Below are positions 52,969-64,000 of a stretch of 64,000 bases of DNA, piece by piece. This DNA comes from Epiperipatus broadwayi (Eukaryota > Onychophora > Udeonychophora > Euonychophora > Peripatidae). The position numbers and the translations under genes were made by a program. The notes under the pieces are model-generated. The model was not told the DNA's origin. It saw nothing but the letters and a program-made list of their open reading frames with translations, and ran no database searches. Every line of letters begins with the position of its first letter. The stretch's first letter is position 1. The stretch is from NCBI GenBank assembly GCA_028023455.1, contig JAQFVV010012498.1, positions 2,763,001 through 2,827,000 on the forward strand, in the 5' to 3' direction.

Positions 52969-54673
52969 TTGATGATAACCAGATCAAAAACAAAAAAAAT
53001 GATAAATACAGAAAGCATAGAGGATCTTCCTGAGAAAGAAGATAAACAAGAAGCCAAAGCGGATGAGCAAAAGCAATCAGAGAAAACAGGGGAGATGTCC
53101 ATGTTAGCCCAGTTAATGGAAATTATAAAAGCAGACCACAAGAAAAGAGATGAACAAAGGGAAGATAATAAAAAAAAAGATAAACAAAGAGAAGATGATA
53201 TCAAACAATGAGAAGAAGATAACCAAAAAGGAGATAAACAAAGAGAAGGGGGTAACAAACAATGAAAAGAAGATGACAAAAAAGATAAACAAAAAGAAGA
53301 GGATAACAAACAATGAGAAGATGGTGACAAAAAGAGATGAACAAAAAGAAGATAAGAAGCAAGCAATAGAAGCAAACCAAAGAATAGAAAAACAAATCAC
53401 AGAAGCAATGGAAAATCAGAATGAAAAGTTTGAGCAAGTAATTAAGTAGATAAATGATCAAATATTGAAAATAAAGGAAGAGGTCATGGATGAAGTTAAA
53501 GGCTCATTAATAGAGCAAGAAGTTAAAATGACCCAGATATGTAAGGCCATGGATAGAAAAATAATAAGAATTCAAGAATCCATGCAGGAGAACGTGGATA
53601 TATTGACCACCCAGATGAAAGAGATAGAAATAAAAAATAGCACTATATTGCCTAAACAAAAAGAAGCAGAATCAGTCCCAAAAGAAAGTCAAAAAGGAAA
53701 TTTCCAAATTAGTCATTGAGTCCCTACAACCAACCAGATGTCTGGAATTGTAAACCAATTCTTAAAAAATTAGAACTTTTTCAGGGAGCTGTAATGAAGC
53801 ACTGATAGAATATGTAAAAAGTTTGGAGAGATACTAAAGTATTAATGTATTGACAGAAGAGGCAAAACTGGCAATAGCATGTAGTCATCTCCAAGGTGCA
53901 GCGCAAGCATGGTGGTATTGACTGTTTACCCAACCTACAAATTTTGGTGAGTTTAAAAGAGCACTAATGAACTGTTACTGGAGCGATGATTATCAGGAGA
54001 GGATTAAATATAAGGTGTCCCAGGAGAAATGTCCAACTGGAGAGCCTTATACACCCTTCTTTAGAAGACAGGTGGCCAGGTTGAGAGCCTTGACATCTGA
54101 CCCTCTATCTGAACTCTAGATTATTAGATTGATATGGAACAGCTTCCCAAGTTACATAGAAAAAATGCTGATTGGGACTGATTGTCCATCTATTGATCAG
54201 GTTGCTGTACTATTAACAGCCTATGATAGCTGTGGTGCATCAGCAGCCAAGGAAGGAGGAGCAAAGCAACCACAAAACAAACCTCCTTATAGAAGGATGT
54301 TGGGCCTAGAATAGGAGCCATCAGATACAAAAGGAAAATGCCTCCTCAGCAATATAGCAACTATGACCCACCACCATGGTATCAGCACCAAAGAAATCAG
54401 ACACCACTGTGAAAAAGGTAAAGAAGATATTCAACAGGCAACATGCAGAGCCCTTACCAAACCCAGGTTATAAGAAGATCAAATAGTGATCATAACCTGC
54501 AAGAAAGTGTGGCTAGAAATGCAAGCCATCATAATGGTGAATGGCCTGAAAAATGCCCAAAAATAGAACAAAACAGAAGTGTATCACCTCATAATACAGA
54601 AGAGTATTATAGGAGAACTTATCATGATCCTCAGTCTCCTAAACCAAACTGTAGTTATAATTCAGAACAATAA
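52969..54673 (+). pseudogene. gag of element C (decayed)
   Basis: The start context ATGATGATAACC gives an N-terminus with RSKTKK. A Lys/Glu-rich coiled coil follows, encoded by imperfect repeats (KKDKQREDD type), with a TGA at about 53209 and a frame change, then another coil (53330-53719) broken by a TAG at 53447. The capsid core (53860-54260) is clear despite stops: AKLAIACSHLQGAAQAWW, NFGEFKRALMN, QERIKYKVSQEK, FFRRQVARLRALTSDPLSE and PSYIEKML. A basic, Ser/Asn/Arg-rich tail continues to 54673 in another frame. No pol follows. Confidence 0.82.
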
Positions 54674-55247
54674 AATAGAGAAAGCTGATAAAAAGTTTGT
54701 GAGTGTGATGTGGTGATGCATGAATTTGTGTTTTTTCTGTTGATGTGGGTGGATGATTGAGTAGAGCTCCTGGGATGCATTGTGTTATGATGCTCTGAAG
54801 TATATGCTCAGCACTATCCAGACCTGGATGTTGAGCTCCGAGAGTAGTCCAGCAGTATGTATTTATAGGCCTCATGTATAGGCTTTGTTCTCATGAATAG
54901 ACCAAATGAATAAGTCCTTAAGACTCATAGAAGTTGAGCAGGGTTGGCTGAATGCCAAATAATTTTTTTTCTGGCTCCTACTCTTTGTTGGATGATCCTT
55001 CTAGAAACAAGAGAGGTAGTGCTTAAAAATGAGGTATTTTCTCATGATGTCATGGTGGAGTGTGTACAAGTGATTTATGCTTGACCATCTACTTATTCTG
55101 GCATTGGAGGCTACAGTTCATGTATTCACTTCTCCAGCTCATCTTACCCATTTCATCAGCACATCTAAAACCAATGCAGTAATGAGAAATGATGCGTATA
55201 TTATGTAAAATAAAATCGTACTTCTAGGTGATTTCATCCCAAAATTT
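54674..55247 (+). other. Element C region between gag and 3' LTR
   Basis: Non-coding, less AT-rich than the flanks, with no pol motif in any frame I read. It leads to the polypurine tract. Confidence 0.6.
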
Positions 55248-55259
55248 GGTGGGGGGTAA
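55248..55259 (+). promoter_or_regulatory. Polypurine tract of element C
   Basis: GGTGGGGGGTAA directly precedes the 3' LTR start TGAAACAAGC. Confidence 0.8.
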
Positions 55260-57372
55260 TGAAACAAGCATGCTTGTTTCATTTATGCATGTATTCTAAA
55301 CTACTTTACCCTCCCACCTTAAAAAGCAGCCAATGTATAAAAAAAGTCGATCGTATATTTTTTAGAAAAATACAGCAAAAGTTTCATTTATGACTGTACA
55401 AAAAAATCAATATTTTCTAGAATTAAAAAAAAAGAAAAGGATAAACCTACCTTCATTTCAAATTATGATCTAATGGCATCTTTTTAAAAATATATTTTTA
55501 AATTTTGGAATGATGTTGTCCAAGAAAGTGTGAGAATAGCCTGGGGCCAAGCTAACTAATTTGAAAACATGACAATTCATATGGTTTCTTATCTGCCCCA
55601 TGAAAAATATCCAATCATGAAGAAAAAAATAGGCACATGGGCTTAAATGAAAGCTGCAACAAATAAAATATAGTGGGCTGAGCTGTTTAGTCAATCCAGA
55701 GATCAGGGCATAAATAGTGGAGTGGAAGCTAAGAGCGTTCGTTCTTTCGCTCAGTCATTCACTGTAAGAAAAGTGAATAGTGAAAAATTCAGTTTTTATC
55801 GGTTACTTCACTATTTAACTAACAGCTGATCATCAGAACCTTAGAAGATAATATTTACAGTCACCATTAATGATGAAAAAGGAAAGAATTAATATGGAAA
55901 TCATAACCAGGGAAGGATAATCCCTTGGCTTTCTCTCTTTCTCCACACTGTGAACCTCCATTCTTGCCTGATTCAATATCATGAAAAATACCAACACCGT
56001 TCAGCTTAAATGCAATGCCCTTTTTGTTTTGTGAAGGCATTAGCATGCTACTTGAAGTGAAGAAAGAAATGGATAAGATAAGGTAACAATTTCATAAATA
56101 TTCGATACGTATATGTATTTATAAAAAAAAAAAAAAAATTCTTTGCAAAAGATATTAACTTAGTCAAAAGTTGATGATGTTTTTTTTTTTGCTTTCCCTT
56201 AATTGAAAACACACAAGAAATGAAAATCATGTTATTTAATTAAAGCACTCACGTATATTTCATTAATTAAATGCTAATTATTTTATAAATTATGTATATG
56301 TGTACTGCTTAAATTACTTCCAAAAACCACGGAATAAATGGTTAAAACATGTTCTTATTAATATCATACATATATCTATTTTCAATGATTCTATGGACTT
56401 AAAATTACTAGTCAATAAATATGTGTGTATAAATTATATATGTGTACTGCTTAAAATACCTCCAAAAACCCCAGAATAAATGGTTAAAACATTTGCTTAT
56501 TAATATCATACGTATATCTATTTTCAATGATTCTATGGACTTAAAATTACTAGTCAATAAGTATGTGCTTATAAATTATTTATGTACACTGCTTAAAATA
56601 CTTCTAAAAACCCCAGAATAAATGTTCACTGCTTAAAATACTTCTAAAAACCCCAGAATAAATGTTCAAGAATTTTTGCTTGGACAGTCTATCGGAAATG
56701 TATCTGTAATCTTCTTCTCATCGCCTGAACTGAAAAATGAGTTTTGCTTGGACAATCAATCAGAAATGTACAATCTATCAGAAATGTATCTGTAATCTTC
56801 TTCTCATCAACTGAACTGAAAAATGAGTTTTGCTTGGATAATCTATTTGAAATGTATTTGCAATCTTCTCAGCATATGATCTGAAAAATGAATTTTTGCT
56901 TGGATAATATACTTGAAATGTATTCTTTTATTCTTCTTCTCATTATAGAAAATATATTAGAGGGACTTACATATTAATTGTTATTAAATAAAATTGTTAC
57001 TTAAAATTAATTTTGGTTCCAGTTGTTCAATTCTATTTTGTTTTTATTGCATCACTCATTATTCATTGCACTGATTCACAAGAATCTCATGCCTCCTGAG
57101 CTACATCTGGCATAACTAGACCTAGGTAAGTAAGGTTGTAGTGAGATGGAACTGTAGTGGCACCGTTTAGAAAACAAAACATATAAATGTCTAGATTCTT
57201 CCAACCTCTATGGTGCTACATTCTCTGATGAGCAGGAAATATTATTGTGGGAGGTGGGAATAACATCTGCATTGGTTAATGCCAATTGATAGTTCCTTCC
57301 CGCAACATGCTCATCCGGAAATAAATACAAATGAAGTAATAAAAGGGTTGTGTGCATGGTGATCCGGTTACA
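55260..57372 (+). repeat. 3' LTR of element C
   Basis: It has the same terminal palindrome and internal arrays as the 5' LTR, ends CCGGTTACA and is followed at once by (AT)n. It differs from the partner by scattered substitutions and small indels, several percent by eye. Confidence 0.9.
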
Positions 57373-57403
57373 ATATATATATATATATAACTTGTTTTGT
57401 TTA

Positions 57404-57423
57404 ATATATATATATATATATAT
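57404..57423. repeat. (AT)n between repeat E and element D
   Basis: Short AT run that ends where LTR D begins (TGTAAACAGTCGGG). Confidence 0.93.
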
Positions 57424-58984
57424 TGTAAACAGTCGGGTTTAAACCCTAGTTACAAGGTAGAAAGGCACACATATGTTATATAGTTTAAAATTAGTTTCAT
57501 ATAATTTGATTTTTATTTCGTTTTAGTATTTATTTTGTAGTGGGAGAAAATGTTTAAAATTTTATTAAAGTAAGAAAAGAGGGAGTGGGGGTGGAATTTG
57601 CGTTTTATTTTTGTAAAAGTGGTATATGTATGTATTTGCGGTGTGGATAGACAATTTTAGAAACGAACGTATGAATACATTTTTGGATCCAAGATAAGAG
57701 ATTATTGTAAGAAAAAAAATGAAAAAAGAGATATATTAAACATCGAAGGTCTTATCTGGGGAATTTGAATGAAAATAAAAAAAGAAGGTTGGAGAAAAAG
57801 GTTTCCGGAATGTTAATTGCCAAAATGTCCGAAGGTGCGAAAAGTTCTTTTTGCTTATTAGCTTAACTGGCCATCTATACCACGTGGTGGGACAGAAAGG
57901 GGACGGACTGTGTTTGCGAAAACAAAAGAAAAGGAAAAAGTGACAGGGAGAGTGGAGACGTAGTTTTTTTTTTTAAACTAGTGTCAGTTTTATTTTGGTT
58001 TTCAAAGAGGAAAGAAAAAAAAATATATTCAATTTTTTTTTTATATATATTTTAAGAAGAGTAACTAAGGCTACGGCCGAACATGAGTACGGTGGGGTAA
58101 AAGCTTAAGCGTGCTGGGTTTTCTGGACCTTACCCCGAAGAATCCATGCGGCAGTGACCGGAGAACATCTACCGGAGATCTATCAACTTTTCGCAAGGGA
58201 ATCGATCCAACTCGGAATGAACTGAAGCGTGATGAACTGTCTCGTACGTTTTGCTTCGGATTTCATGTGTTTTTCTTCTTATTTTGATATCCCCGGGGAT
58301 CACATCGGACAAAAATTGCAGGTAATATGAACTTAAGATATTTTATTTCCAAAATTTACCACGTTTTCTGAAACCCTCGAGGAGAACGAACGAAGGCAAG
58401 AACTTATATATTTTTTTATGATAAGGCCATTCAAATACAACTGATTAGATTTTTATCTATGTATACGTTCGTTTTCTTGTTCTGTTGTAAATCCACACAA
58501 AATATATATGTAGGTTTTATTGGGTTATGTAAACGTTAAAAGGGTATGGGCAATATATTTTCTTAAAATAAAAAAAAAAAATATTATAATAAAAGGTGCG
58601 TTATTTTAAGGCTTATATTACATGTGTATGTTTTATTATTTGACTCATAGAATATAGTTTAGGAATTTAACAATTGATCCGAGTTTCGCTGTTGGTTGCA
58701 TAGAGTTCCCCCGTACATTTTCCTACGGTTTATTGGCCACCCGCCCTGAGTACTGAGCTAGTGGAGAGGCCCTATTACTATCGTATTTTTCTCTTCCAGC
58801 ATAATACTTATGTAAAAGTAAGTTTGGCGCTTGGAGTCAATGATTGACGTCCATAAATATGCTGTGAGAGAAATACGAAATTTCTTATCACTATTTTTTT
58901 TGCTTAAAAGAAAAAAGGGAAAATAGATATTTTTTTTTATGATAAGAACAAATAAGTATACGGTAAACGAGTACACCCGTTACA
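57424..58984 (+). repeat. 5' LTR of element D (1.56 kb)
   Basis: Almost identical to 61180-62746. Less AT-rich than the other LTRs. It contains the palindrome CCACGTGG at 57880-57887, a possible bHLH-type E-box, and a GCAGGTAATA sequence near 58319 that resembles a splice donor. The 72-codon minus-strand frame at 58758-58976 is identical in both LTRs, which follows from their youth. Confidence 0.94.
57880..57887. promoter_or_regulatory. CCACGTGG E-box-like palindrome in LTR D
   Basis: An 8-bp palindrome containing the CACGTG core recognised by many bHLH factors, repeated at 61637-61644 in the 3' LTR. Function is inferred from the motif only. Confidence 0.3.
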
Positions 58985-58985
58985 A

Positions 58986-59003
58986 TGGCATCCCAACTAA
59001 GGC
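58986..59003 (+). promoter_or_regulatory. Primer binding site of element D
   Basis: TGGCATCCCAACTAAGGC starts one base after the 5' LTR end. The core CCCAACTA is shared with element A. The primer tRNA was not identified. Confidence 0.7.
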
Positions 59004-59300
59004 TTTATGAAGAATGGAATGTATGGGGGCCCGAGTAGAAAGATTAAAAATTCGATAAGGGAAAGGAGGGGAAGTAAAATAGAAATATTAGAGAGACGTG
59101 AAGTTTGCTTCGATTAAAATAGTTTTATTGAAAGACAGAAAATAGTTTTCCGAGTGGTTGATAAAGAAATTAGACACGTAGCATGGCGCTTTGGGGGGGG
59201 GAAGAGAAAACCTACCACGTTGTGATTTGGAAGCAGTCAAAACAAATTACTACGATTTTTTTTTAAGATATCAAAATATATTTAGTAAAATATAGTGTGA
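59004..59300 (+). other. Element D leader
   Basis: Non-coding leader between PBS and gag; a run of ten G lies near 59195. The gag ATG follows a short AT-rich stretch. Confidence 0.6.
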
Positions 59301-60353
59301 ATGAAAACAAGACTCCAAAAGAAAATGGACCAAGAAAAGAAGGAAGAATCGAAGATTTTGGAGGTCATTCTGGAAAGATTGGAACAAAGATTTCAAAAAT
59401 TCGAAGATCGATTTGAGGAAAGGCTGCGAAAATTAGAGCAGCAAATGGAAAGAATAACAGGAGTTAATCAAGGAGAAGAGAACGAAGGAGAGTCAAAGAA
59501 GGAAGGAAGTATAGATAAAGACGAGAAGTCTAAGGGAAAGAAAGTAGATGAGAAACAGGTTGAGGGCGAAAAGACAAAAATAGCAGAAGAAAGGGAAGCC
59601 GTGACGAAGTACGTACCAGCACAGGCCCATGTAAACCAATTTTTAAAGGTTCGGCCATTTGCCGGCCAAATGGGAGAAGCTCCCGTGGAACACTTACAAA
59701 GTCTGGGAAGATATTTTAGCGTTAACCCGATGGCTGAGGAAAGCAAAATCGCTATTGCTTGCAGCAACCTAACTGGAAACGCGCTATCATGGTGGAATTC
59801 GTTGTTTCAACAACCTACGACATTTGAAGAATATCAACGAGAGATGAGAGATAGTTTTTGGTCAGAGGATCGTCAAGAGTTGGCTAGATATCGGATTATG
59901 CAGGAGAAATATAGGGAAGGAGAGCAAGAAAGTTTTTCACAATTTTTTCATCGACAAGTGGCAAAGCTGCGAACGTTAGACGCATGCAATTTAAAGGAAA
60001 ACCACATCATTCGGATCGTGAGGCATAACATGCCGATGAAGGTGGAACAAATGATGTTAGGCATAAGGAAAGCGTCCATGGAGGAGGTAGCTGAGCTACT
60101 TAATGCGATTGATATGAGCACCTATGATTATAATTTACCGATAGAGCGAGGAAAAGAAACTCACGATACTCGAGTTGTGAAATTTGGGACGGAAGAAGGA
60201 GGGTCGGATTGGAACTTGCAGGATCCCGAACGAGGGGATGGTAATACTAGACCGGAATGGCAGTATGAACATGAAGAGCCACGACCGCCACGCAAGCCGA
60301 ATTATGGACAGGGAAAGATTTCGAGTTCATCCGGGAAAAAGGATAGCCGATAG
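59301..60353 (+). CDS. gag: Gag protein of element D (intact, 350 aa)
   Basis: The only intact retrotransposon frame in the window. Residues about 1-55 form a highly charged coiled coil (EQRFQKFEDRFEERL). Residues 55-105 are an acidic/basic low-complexity linker. Residues about 110-275 are the capsid core of the Gypsy gag family: FLKVRPFAGQ, ALSWWNSLFQQP, DSFWSEDRQELARY, FSQFFHRQVAKLRTL, HIIRIVRHNMP. The C-terminus is basic and polar, with no CCHC zinc knuckle. The core aligns with the gags of A, B and C at the same positions (WW, F.....Q.....Y, LR.L, IIR). The start is the first ATG after the leader and opens directly into the coil. No slippery site or pol frame follows the stop. Confidence 0.93.
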   Translation: MKTRLQKKMDQEKKEESKILEVILERLEQRFQKFEDRFEERLRKLEQQMERITGVNQGEENEGESKKEGSIDKDEKSKGKKVDEKQVEGEKTKIAEEREAVTKYVPAQAHVNQFLKVRPFAGQMGEAPVEHLQSLGRYFSVNPMAEESKIAIACSNLTGNALSWWNSLFQQPTTFEEYQREMRDSFWSEDRQELARYRIMQEKYREGEQESFSQFFHRQVAKLRTLDACNLKENHIIRIVRHNMPMKVEQMMLGIRKASMEEVAELLNAIDMSTYDYNLPIERGKETHDTRVVKFGTEEGGSDWNLQDPERGDGNTRPEWQYEHEEPRPPRKPNYGQGKISSSSGKKDSR

Positions 60354-61166
60354 AGTTAAGATATATACACATAATTGGACATAGGCTGAAAGTTTTTTTT
60401 TGTGTGTTTGTTTAAATTATTTTATTAGGGTATGGGTTTAATATTTAACAATGATATTATTAAGTATAGGGGCCGTTATATAAGGCCACATTTGAAGATA
60501 TATATGTGTCGAATTTTTTTTCTCCTTCATTGTTTTGTAGGCTAGAGAGTTAGATAAAGGTGGCTAGGGAGATTTGAGATGGGAGCGGTCTATCGAGTCT
60601 GACGGTGGATGGTGGGGTTGGTTGCTTGGATTGGGCATGTGGTGTGTCGCGTCCTGTATATAAATGTTGTTCCCGACATGGTTGACCGACCTATTTAAAC
60701 TTAAGCCAATAAGTCTCCAAAGAGAGCACGGCACTCACATACCATCCCACCCACAAAACTCCAAATGCGAGCACGGTCTTGGATGACCCCTACTTAAAAG
60801 TCGGATTTTGTTCTAGTTACCCACGCTCATAAGACTCTGAAGTAGCAGAGTGCGGTTAGAAAGTCCTGACACGTAGAAAGAAAAAAAAAAAGGGAAATTT
60901 TTTTTTAGGTTTTTTTTTTGTGTTTCCGGTCACATAACCAAATAAGTCTGTGTGGAATTGATTGTATGCGGTGCGTTGCATATCACATGCGTGTGAGTTG
61001 GTGGTTGAACTTATAGCATATCGTTGGGATTGATGGTCGTTTATTTCTTTTGTTCTAGAGCCGCAGGGCAGAAAGTTATACAGGGAAAATATTTAAAAAT
61101 GCATCGTTTTATTTGATAAGTTAGGAATGAGCCGTTCAAATACGTAGACCGTATTTAAAGGCTTCC
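60354..61166 (+). other. Element D region between gag and 3' LTR
   Basis: About 0.8 kb without pol motifs or a long frame. Three loosely similar segments near 60710-60860 contain GAG(C/T)ACGG or GAGTGCGG after CTCC/CTCTG blocks and may be an old local repeat. Nothing else is recognised. Confidence 0.6.
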
Positions 61167-61177
61167 GGGAGGAGGGT
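61167..61177 (+). promoter_or_regulatory. Polypurine tract of element D
   Basis: GGGAGGAGGG and the following TAT lie directly before the 3' LTR start TGTAAAC. Confidence 0.8.
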
Positions 61178-61179
61178 AT

Positions 61180-62746
61180 TGTAAACAGTCGGGTTTAAAC
61201 CCTAGTTACAAGGTAGAAAGGCACACATATGTTATATAGTTTAAAATTAGTTTCATATAATTTGATTTTTATTTCGTTTTAGTATTTATTTTGTAGTGGG
61301 AGAAAATGTTTAAAATTTTATTAAAGTAAGAAAAGAGGGAGTGGGGGTGGAATTTGCGTTTTATTTTTGTAAAAGTGGTATATGTATGTATTTGCGGTGT
61401 GGATAGACAATTTTAGAAACGAACGTATGAATACATTTTTGGATCCAAGATAAGAGATTATTGTAAGAAAAAAAAATGAAAAAAGAGATATATTAAACAT
61501 CGAAGGTCTTATCTGGGGAATTTGAATGAAAATAAAAAAAGAAGGTTGGAGAAAAAGGTTTCCGGAATGTTAATTGCCAAAATGTCCGAAGGTGCGAAAA
61601 GTTCTTTTTGCTTATTAGCTTAACTGGCCATCTATACCACGTGGTGGGACAGAAAGGGGATGGACTGTGTTTGCGAAAACAAAAGAAAAGAAAAAGTGAC
61701 AGGGAGAGTGGAGACGTAGTTTTTTTTTTTAAACTAGTGTCAGTTTTATTTTGGTTTTCAAAGAGGAAAGAAAAAAAAAAAAATATATTCAATTTTTTTT
61801 TTATATATATTTTTAAGAAGAGTAACTAAGGCTACGGCCGAACATGAGTACGGTGGGGTAAAAGCTTAAGCGTGCTGGGTTTTCTGGACCTTACCCCGAA
61901 GAGTCCATGCGGCAGTGACCGGAGAACATCTACAGGAGATCTATCAACTTTTCGCAAGGGAATCGATCCGACTCGGAATGAACTGAAGCGTGATGAACTG
62001 TCTCGTACGTTTTGCTTCGGATTTCATGTGTTTTTCTTCTTATTTTGATATCCCCGGGGATCACATCGGACAAAAATTGCAGGTAATATGAACTTAAGAT
62101 ATTTTATTTCCAAAATTTACCACGTTTTCTGAAACCCTCGAGGAGAACGAACGAAGGCAAGAACTTATATATTTTTTTATGATAAGGCCATTCAAATACA
62201 ACTGATTAGATTTTTATCTATGTATACGTTCGTTTTCTTGTTCTGTTGTAAATCCACACAAAATATATATGTAGGTTTTATTGGGTTATGTAAACGTTAA
62301 AAGGGTATGGGCAATATATTTTCTTAAAATAAAAAAAAAAAAATATTATAATAAAAGGTGCGTTATTTTAAGGCTTATATTACATGTGTATGTTTTATTA
62401 TTTGACTCATAGAATATAGTTTAGGAATTTAACAATTGATCCGAGTTTCGCTGTTGGTTGCATAGAGTTCCCCCATACATTTTCCTACGGTTTATTGGCC
62501 ACCCGCCCTGAGTACTGAGCTAGTGGAGAGGCCCTATTACTATCGTATTTTTCTCTTCCAGCATAATACTTATGTAAAAGTAAGTTTGGCGCTTGGAGTC
62601 AATGATTGACGTCCATAAATATGCTGTGAGAGAAATACGAAATTTCTTATCACTATTTTTTTTGCTTAAAAGAAAAAAGGGAAAATAGATATTTTTTTTT
62701 ATGATAAGAACAAATAAGTATACGGTAAACGAGTACACCCGTTACA
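61180..62746 (+). repeat. 3' LTR of element D
   Basis: Near-identical partner of 57424-58984, differing at about five single bases (for example GAGTCC for GAATCC, CTACAGG for CTACCGG) and in homopolymer lengths. It ends GTTACA against (AT)n. Confidence 0.94.
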
Positions 62747-62771
62747 ATATATATATATATATATATATATA
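62747..62771. repeat. (AT)n at the right end of element D
   Basis: AT repeat starting exactly after the LTR end GTTACA. Confidence 0.95.
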
Positions 62772-64000
62772 GTGGCCTTTTGATTAGTTCACTGTAATAA
62801 ATTACTGTAATAAGATGTAATTAATCATTCAATATTTTAAATTTGATGATATAACTGGCACTAATAACTTGATAGATATTTTAATAAGGACTTTAAAAGA
62901 AATAGGTCTATATATAATTTTTATAATAATATATATATTTTTTAAAATAATTAGAATAATAAAAGATTGATAATTTGGATAGTTTATTCAATAAGTTGAA
63001 TAAATATATTATGTGATGTTTAAATTAAAAGGTTGAATTTAACTAGTTTTGAAATATTATTTTTTATGTAAAAAATTATAATGCTCAGTAAATGAAACAA
63101 CTTTCACATAATGTTGGTAGAAATTTTGAATAAAAAAAAAAGAGGAGGGAAAAAAAACAAATGAAGCCAGTATGTAAATTAAGTCATTGGAAATATTTGA
63201 TAAAATTCAAATGAATATAAAGACAATTTTGTGTTATAACTGTAATTTAATTTATATTAGTAAAAATGAAGATAATGTGCGTTGGATAAATAATTATATT
63301 ATGGAGTAAATAATTAGTTTCGTTGTCAGTCAAATCATAGTTTGGGAGATCAAATTACAATTCTAAAACAATGCTAATGCAGAAAAAGTTGCCAGTGGAT
63401 CTTATTATTATGGTGAACAGTCAAATATATAAGCTTAATATTGATTCATTCCAAACAGTTAAAAGTTTGACAATCTTTCATGTAAGTGAAAAGAGTTTCA
63501 GTTATCTATACTTCATTATAAACTTAAAAGATAATTTTTCTTTATGATATAAAGAAAACTAAATTAAAGTCAGAAAAAAATCTTTAAATAATAACTTACA
63601 GAAATGTGTAAGACAAATAATAGGGATAATTTTTAAATTGATTTACATGATTAAAACTAATCCTACAATATTTTTTGTAAAAAGATACACCTATAGTAGT
63701 GTAAATAGAAATAATTTTATTTAACTGACATAAATATTTATTTGGAAGAGTCAATAATAATTGCAAAATAACTCATAGGAGTTAAAATTGTCCCATAGAA
63801 AAGAAAAGATATATATTATGAGACTTGATGTCAATAAACTGAAATATAAACATAGAAATAAAATGACGAACTTATGTTAAATGGTTTTGATTAACACTTT
63901 AAAAACACTTGAATAGTTACATTTGACATAATCCATTAATCTACTAATTCCAATAAATTTATAATAGTGGGATACAGAAATCTGTGATTATTAAATGATT
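62772..64000. other. AT-rich non-coding stretch
   Basis: No gene, repeat boundary or RNA gene is recognised. Confidence 0.5.

Larger units (their letters stand above)
50605..57372 (+). mobile_element. Element C: gag-only LTR retrotransposon, inserted in fold-back repeat E
   Basis: Direct repeats 50605-52696 and 55260-57372 both begin with a perfect palindrome and end GGTTA(C/A)A. The internal 2.56 kb holds a decayed gag and a polypurine tract but no protease, RT or integrase. Both outer ends abut (AT)n (50595-50604 and 57373-57389). A non-autonomous Gypsy-like element, older than D, judging by its many stops and LTR differences. Confidence 0.88.
49930..57403. repeat. Fold-back repeat E (locus 2), split by element C
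   Basis: The left arm starts GAAAAACAAAAACAAGTTAT (49931) and runs to about 50125. Its reverse complement is at 50449-50602 and, across the insertion of C, at 57387-57403 (ATAACTTGTTTTGTTTA). Between the arms are a core (50130-50320) that resembles the core at 6300-6510, and a second forward copy of the arm (50327-50430) that is cut short and joined to the inverted arm. With C removed, E is about 0.7 kb. (AT)n lies at both ends and inside the right arm. No transposase frame is present. Confidence 0.65.
57424..62746 (+). mobile_element. Element D: intact gag-only LTR retrotransposon
   Basis: LTRs at 57424-58984 and 61180-62746 both start TGTAAACAGTCGGG and end ACCCGTTACA. By eye they differ at about five substitutions plus small homopolymer indels. 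The internal 2.2 kb carries a PBS, one intact gag frame and a polypurine tract, but no protease, RT, RNase H or integrase. Both outer ends abut (AT)n. This looks like a recently inserted non-autonomous element, comparable in layout to the gag-only terminal-repeat elements described in plants, and would depend on enzymes from an autonomous relative. Confidence 0.93.

Noticed and set aside
52803-53461. Long Ser/Leu/Phe-rich minus-strand frames
   Set aside because: They are the complement of the Lys/Glu-rich gag coil of element C.
58758-58976. 72-codon minus-strand frame identical in both LTRs of D
   Set aside because: Identity reflects the youth of the LTR pair; low-complexity hydrophobic and lysine content with no domain.

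Overview
This is a strongly AT-rich eukaryotic window in which I find no host gene, rRNA or tRNA. The recognisable coding content is all LTR retrotransposon gag and pol. It sits among long microsatellites, fold-back repeats and other interspersed repeats. The retrotransposons have Ty3/Gypsy gene order (gag, protease, RT, RNase H, integrase), and the very long (TATC)n, (TTA)n and (TA)n tracts fit a repeat-rich animal genome. I cannot name the species from sequence alone.

Layout. 1-11.7 kb: AT-rich DNA with a mosaic tetranucleotide array (1557-2379), a decayed minus-strand gag fragment (2380-3230), minisatellites, and two copies of an interspersed repeat (1424-1556, 11605-11740) that both run into a simple repeat. 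11.75-23.6 kb: no genes, but two segments bounded by (AT)n and TGT...CA ends that may be solo LTRs (11753-14386, fairly good; 18872-23571, weak), plus two adjacent fold-back elements (14472-14899, 14954-15648). 23664-49922: element B, a minus-strand Ty3/Gypsy element with LTRs of about 2.9 and 3.4 kb and recognisable but broken gag and pol. Element A (27063-39717, plus strand) is nested in B's non-coding internal region; its LTRs are 4.3 kb and about 5.1 kb (rearranged), and it carries gag joined to only the tail of integrase. 49930-57403: a fold-back repeat E split by element C (50605-57372, plus strand, 2.1 kb LTRs, decayed gag only). 57424-62746: element D (plus strand, 1.56 kb near-identical LTRs), with an intact 350-codon gag and no pol. 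62772-64000: nothing recognisable.

How it fits together. All four LTR elements lie with both outer ends against (AT)n runs, which suggests repeated insertion into AT microsatellites. A, B and D share LTR tips (TGTAA...) and a similar primer-binding-site core (CCAACT just after the 5' LTR). Gags of A, B, C and D share one architecture: an N-terminal charged coiled coil, often made of tandem repeats, then a capsid core with a WW motif. Only B retains a whole pol, and it is broken. D, C and A are gag-bearing, pol-less derivatives that would need enzymes supplied in trans. D looks young (LTRs differ by only a few substitutions by eye) and is the most likely to have moved recently. The most informative structural oddity is A's 3' LTR, where an LTR end, a primer-binding-site copy, an inverted LTR fragment and a second LTR end follow each other, a probable fossil of template switching during reverse transcription.
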